Assembly (NCBI GenBank): GCA_038227745.1
Contig: JBBRPS010000518.1
Coordinates: forward strand, 1 to 7,435
Source: DASPXY01 sp038227745
Lineage (GTDB): Bacteria > Planctomycetota > Planctomycetia > Gemmatales > Gemmataceae
Direction: 5' to 3'
Length of the DNA: 7,435 nucleotides
The position numbers and the translations under genes were made by a program. Within the stretch, counting starts at the first letter, position 1; the number at the start of each line of letters is the position of its first letter. This document shows, piece after piece, positions 5,786 through 7,435 of this stretch. The notes under the pieces were generated by a model, which worked only from the letters and a program-made list of their open reading frames with translations, did not search any database and had not been told where the DNA came from.

Positions 5786-6532
5786 ATGCTGGAGATCGTT
5801 CCCCTCCTCAGCGCCGTCGATCTGCACAAGACCTACCGCAAGGGCGCGGACAAGGTCGAGGTGCTGCGCGGCCTGGACCTCGACGTCTGCGAGAGCGAGT
5901 TCGTCAGCGTCGTCGGCGCTTCCGGCTCGGGCAAGAGCACCCTGCTCCACCTGCTCGGCACGCTCGACCGCCCCGACCAGGGCACCGTCCACCTGAACGG
6001 CCGCCGCATCGACAACCTGCCGTCATCGGCCCGCGACGAGCTCCGCAACCGCACCTTCGGCTTCATCTTCCAGTTCTACCACCTGCTGCCGGAGCTGAGC
6101 ACGCTGGAGAACGTGCAGGTGCCGCAGATGATCCAGCACTCGCTGCTGAGCTGGTTCGGCCGCAGCCGCGAGCTGCGCCGCCGCGCCGCCGAGATGCTCG
6201 ACCGCGTCGGCCTGGGTCACCGCCTCAAGCACCGGCCGCGCGAGCTGTCCGGCGGCGAGATGCAGCGCGCCGCCATCGCCCGCGCCCTGATCAATCGGCC
6301 GCGCATCCTTCTCGCCGACGAGCCGACCGGCAACCTCGACGCCGAAACCGGCGCCCAGATCATCCACCTGCTGCGCGACTTGAACCGCAGTGACGCGCTC
6401 ACTATCATCATGGTGACCCATAACCTCGACATCGTCGCCGAGACCGACCGGGTGGTACGCATGGTCGCGGGGCGCGTCGAGGGGGCTTCGCCCAGCAACC
6501 CGTTTCCGTCGTACGTCAGCGGGCCTGTCTGA
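5786..6532 (+). CDS. lolD: Lipoprotein-releasing ABC transporter ATP-binding protein LolD
   Basis: Cytoplasmic ATPase that powers the Lol permease. The 248-residue protein shows a complete ABC core: Walker A GASGSGKST (44-52, Lys50), Q-loop Gln96 in FIFQFYHLLPELS, signature LSGGE (154-158), Walker B ILLADEP (174-180, catalytic Glu179), D-loop GNLD (182-185) and switch His212 in VTHN. The FQFYHLLPELSTLENV segment is typical of the LolD/MacB group. Between the Q-loop and the signature is a family-typical helical segment (about 117-140), slightly enlarged. The ATG follows AAAGGA (5771-5776) by nine bases. Pairing with the upstream permease supports LolD over a generic MacB-type ATPase, though the 256-bp repeat-filled gap between the two is unusual for partner genes. 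The last 15 or so residues form an unconserved tail. Confidence 0.92.
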   Translation: MLEIVPLLSAVDLHKTYRKGADKVEVLRGLDLDVCESEFVSVVGASGSGKSTLLHLLGTLDRPDQGTVHLNGRRIDNLPSSARDELRNRTFGFIFQFYHLLPELSTLENVQVPQMIQHSLLSWFGRSRELRRRAAEMLDRVGLGHRLKHRPRELSGGEMQRAAIARALINRPRILLADEPTGNLDAETGAQIIHLLRDLNRSDALTIIMVTHNLDIVAETDRVVRMVAGRVEGASPSNPFPSYVSGPV

Positions 6533-6554
6533 GTCCGCCGGGCGAGGACAGTTC

Positions 6555-7418
6555 ATGACAGCAAAGGTCTACCTCAACGGCAAGATCGTCGATAAGCAGG
6601 ACGCGAAGATCAGCGTCTACGACCACGGCCTGCTCTACGGCGACGGCGTCTTCGAGGGCATCCGCGTCTATTCCGGCAAGGTCTTCCGCCTGCGCGCGCA
6701 CGTCGATCGGCTGTTCGAGAGCGCCCGCCACATCAAGCTCGAGATCCCGCTGACGCGCGAGCAGATGATGGAGGCCATCCAGAAGACGGTCGAAGCGACG
6801 GGCAAGAAGGACGGCTACATCCGCCCGCTGGTCACGCGCGGCGCGGGCTATCTCGGCCTGGACCCGCGCAAGACCAGCGACCCGCAGGTCATCATCATCG
6901 TCGATGACATCAGCCTGTACCCGCCGGAGTTGTACGAGCACGGGCTGAAGCTGGCGACGGTGCCGACGATCCGCAACCACCCCGCCGCGGTCAACCCGCG
7001 CATCAAGTCGCTCAACTACCTCAACAACATCCTCGCCAAGATCGAGGCGGTCCAGGCGGGCTGTGTCGAGGCCCTGATGCTCAACCACAAGGGCGAGGTG
7101 GCGGAGTGCTCGGGGGACAACATCTTCCTCGTCAAGCGCGGCGTGCTGCGGACGCCGCCGATCGACGCCGGCATCCTCGAAGGCGTGACGCGCGACGCGG
7201 TCATCGACCTGGCCCGCGTGGCGAACATCGAGGTGCAAGAGATCGCGCTGACGCGGCACGACGTCTACACCGCCGACGAGTGCTTCCTGACCGGCACCGC
7301 TGCCGAGGTCATTCCCGTGGTCGAGTGCGACGGCCGTGCGATCGGCAACGGCAAGCCCGGCCCGATCACGCGGCAGCTGCGCGAGCGCTTCCAGCACCTG
7401 GTCCGCACCGAATCGTGA
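6555..7418 (+). CDS. ilvE: Branched-chain amino acid aminotransferase (PLP fold type IV)
   Basis: Cytoplasmic enzyme that transfers the amino group between glutamate and the keto acids of valine, leucine and isoleucine. The 287-residue length fits. Visible features are the N-terminal VYDHGLLYGDGVFEGIRVY (21-39), YIRPLVTRG (88-96), the PLP-binding Lys151 in RIKSLNYLNN (149-158), Glu184 in ECSGDNIF (184-191), which should contact the cofactor ring nitrogen, and the phosphate-binding LTGTAAEV (245-252). The ATG has GAGGA (6544-6548) six bases upstream and sits 22 bp after the lolD stop, so the two are probably co-transcribed despite unrelated jobs. D-amino acid aminotransferase or aminodeoxychorismate lyase share the fold. 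The FEGIR and GTAAEV motifs favour the branched-chain enzyme. Confidence 0.9.
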   Translation: MTAKVYLNGKIVDKQDAKISVYDHGLLYGDGVFEGIRVYSGKVFRLRAHVDRLFESARHIKLEIPLTREQMMEAIQKTVEATGKKDGYIRPLVTRGAGYLGLDPRKTSDPQVIIIVDDISLYPPELYEHGLKLATVPTIRNHPAAVNPRIKSLNYLNNILAKIEAVQAGCVEALMLNHKGEVAECSGDNIFLVKRGVLRTPPIDAGILEGVTRDAVIDLARVANIEVQEIALTRHDVYTADECFLTGTAAEVIPVVECDGRAIGNGKPGPITRQLRERFQHLVRTES

Positions 7419-7435
7419 ACCACCCCTGTTTAGCC

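Noticed and set aside
4096..5829. Long minus-strand open frame (577 codons) opposite the permease gene
   Set aside because: It is low-complexity and rich in Arg, Ala and Asp, as GC-rich shadow frames are. It runs through the intergenic palindromes and lies opposite a gene with clear family motifs.
5647..6393. Open frame of 248 codons starting in the palindrome region and overlapping lolD
   Set aside because: It overlaps lolD in another frame, and its N-terminus is simply the translated palindrome.
1..7435. A new multi-gene defence or metabolic system
   Set aside because: All six genes belong to well-known housekeeping families with intact key residues. No unexplained gene remains in the window.

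Overview
The window reads as ordinary chromosomal housekeeping DNA from a GC-rich bacterium. The most likely source is a planctomycete, possibly Gemmata-like. This rests on the GC-rich codon use, the mix of protein types (a eukaryote-like NAD-dependent GAPDH, a cytosolic-type malate dehydrogenase, a single Lol-type permease) and the abundance of perfect intergenic palindromes. It is inferred from recognition, not from a search. Six complete protein genes fill nearly all of the sequence. I see no tRNA, rRNA, CRISPR array, transposase, phage gene or toxin-antitoxin pair.

Layout: a perfect 22-bp hairpin (1-49) lies just past the 3' end of a minus-strand gap gene (76-1128). A 173-bp divergent intergenic region follows, then plus-strand mdh (1302-2291). 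A strong 16-bp hairpin ends the mdh unit. A clear sigma70-type promoter (2407-2434) then precedes lysS (2491-4053, GTG start). After a 57-bp gap with a small hairpin comes a LolC/LolE-type permease (4111-5529, TTG start). A 256-bp gap carries two nearly identical copies of a complex palindromic element. It is followed by lolD (5786-6532) and, after 22 bp, a branched-chain amino acid aminotransferase (6555-7418).

How the genes relate: gap and mdh are divergent central-carbon genes (glycolysis/gluconeogenesis and the TCA cycle). The permease and lolD encode the two parts of one lipoprotein-releasing ABC transporter in the inner membrane. lysS and ilvE are translation and amino-acid metabolism genes that share the strand and may be co-transcribed with the transporter.

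The most interesting material is non-coding. At least three kinds of perfect palindrome occupy the gaps. The pair between the permease and lolD is built of nested palindromes like a REP/BIME element, and its duplication includes a copy of the 3' end of the permease gene. I found no convincing new multi-gene system.
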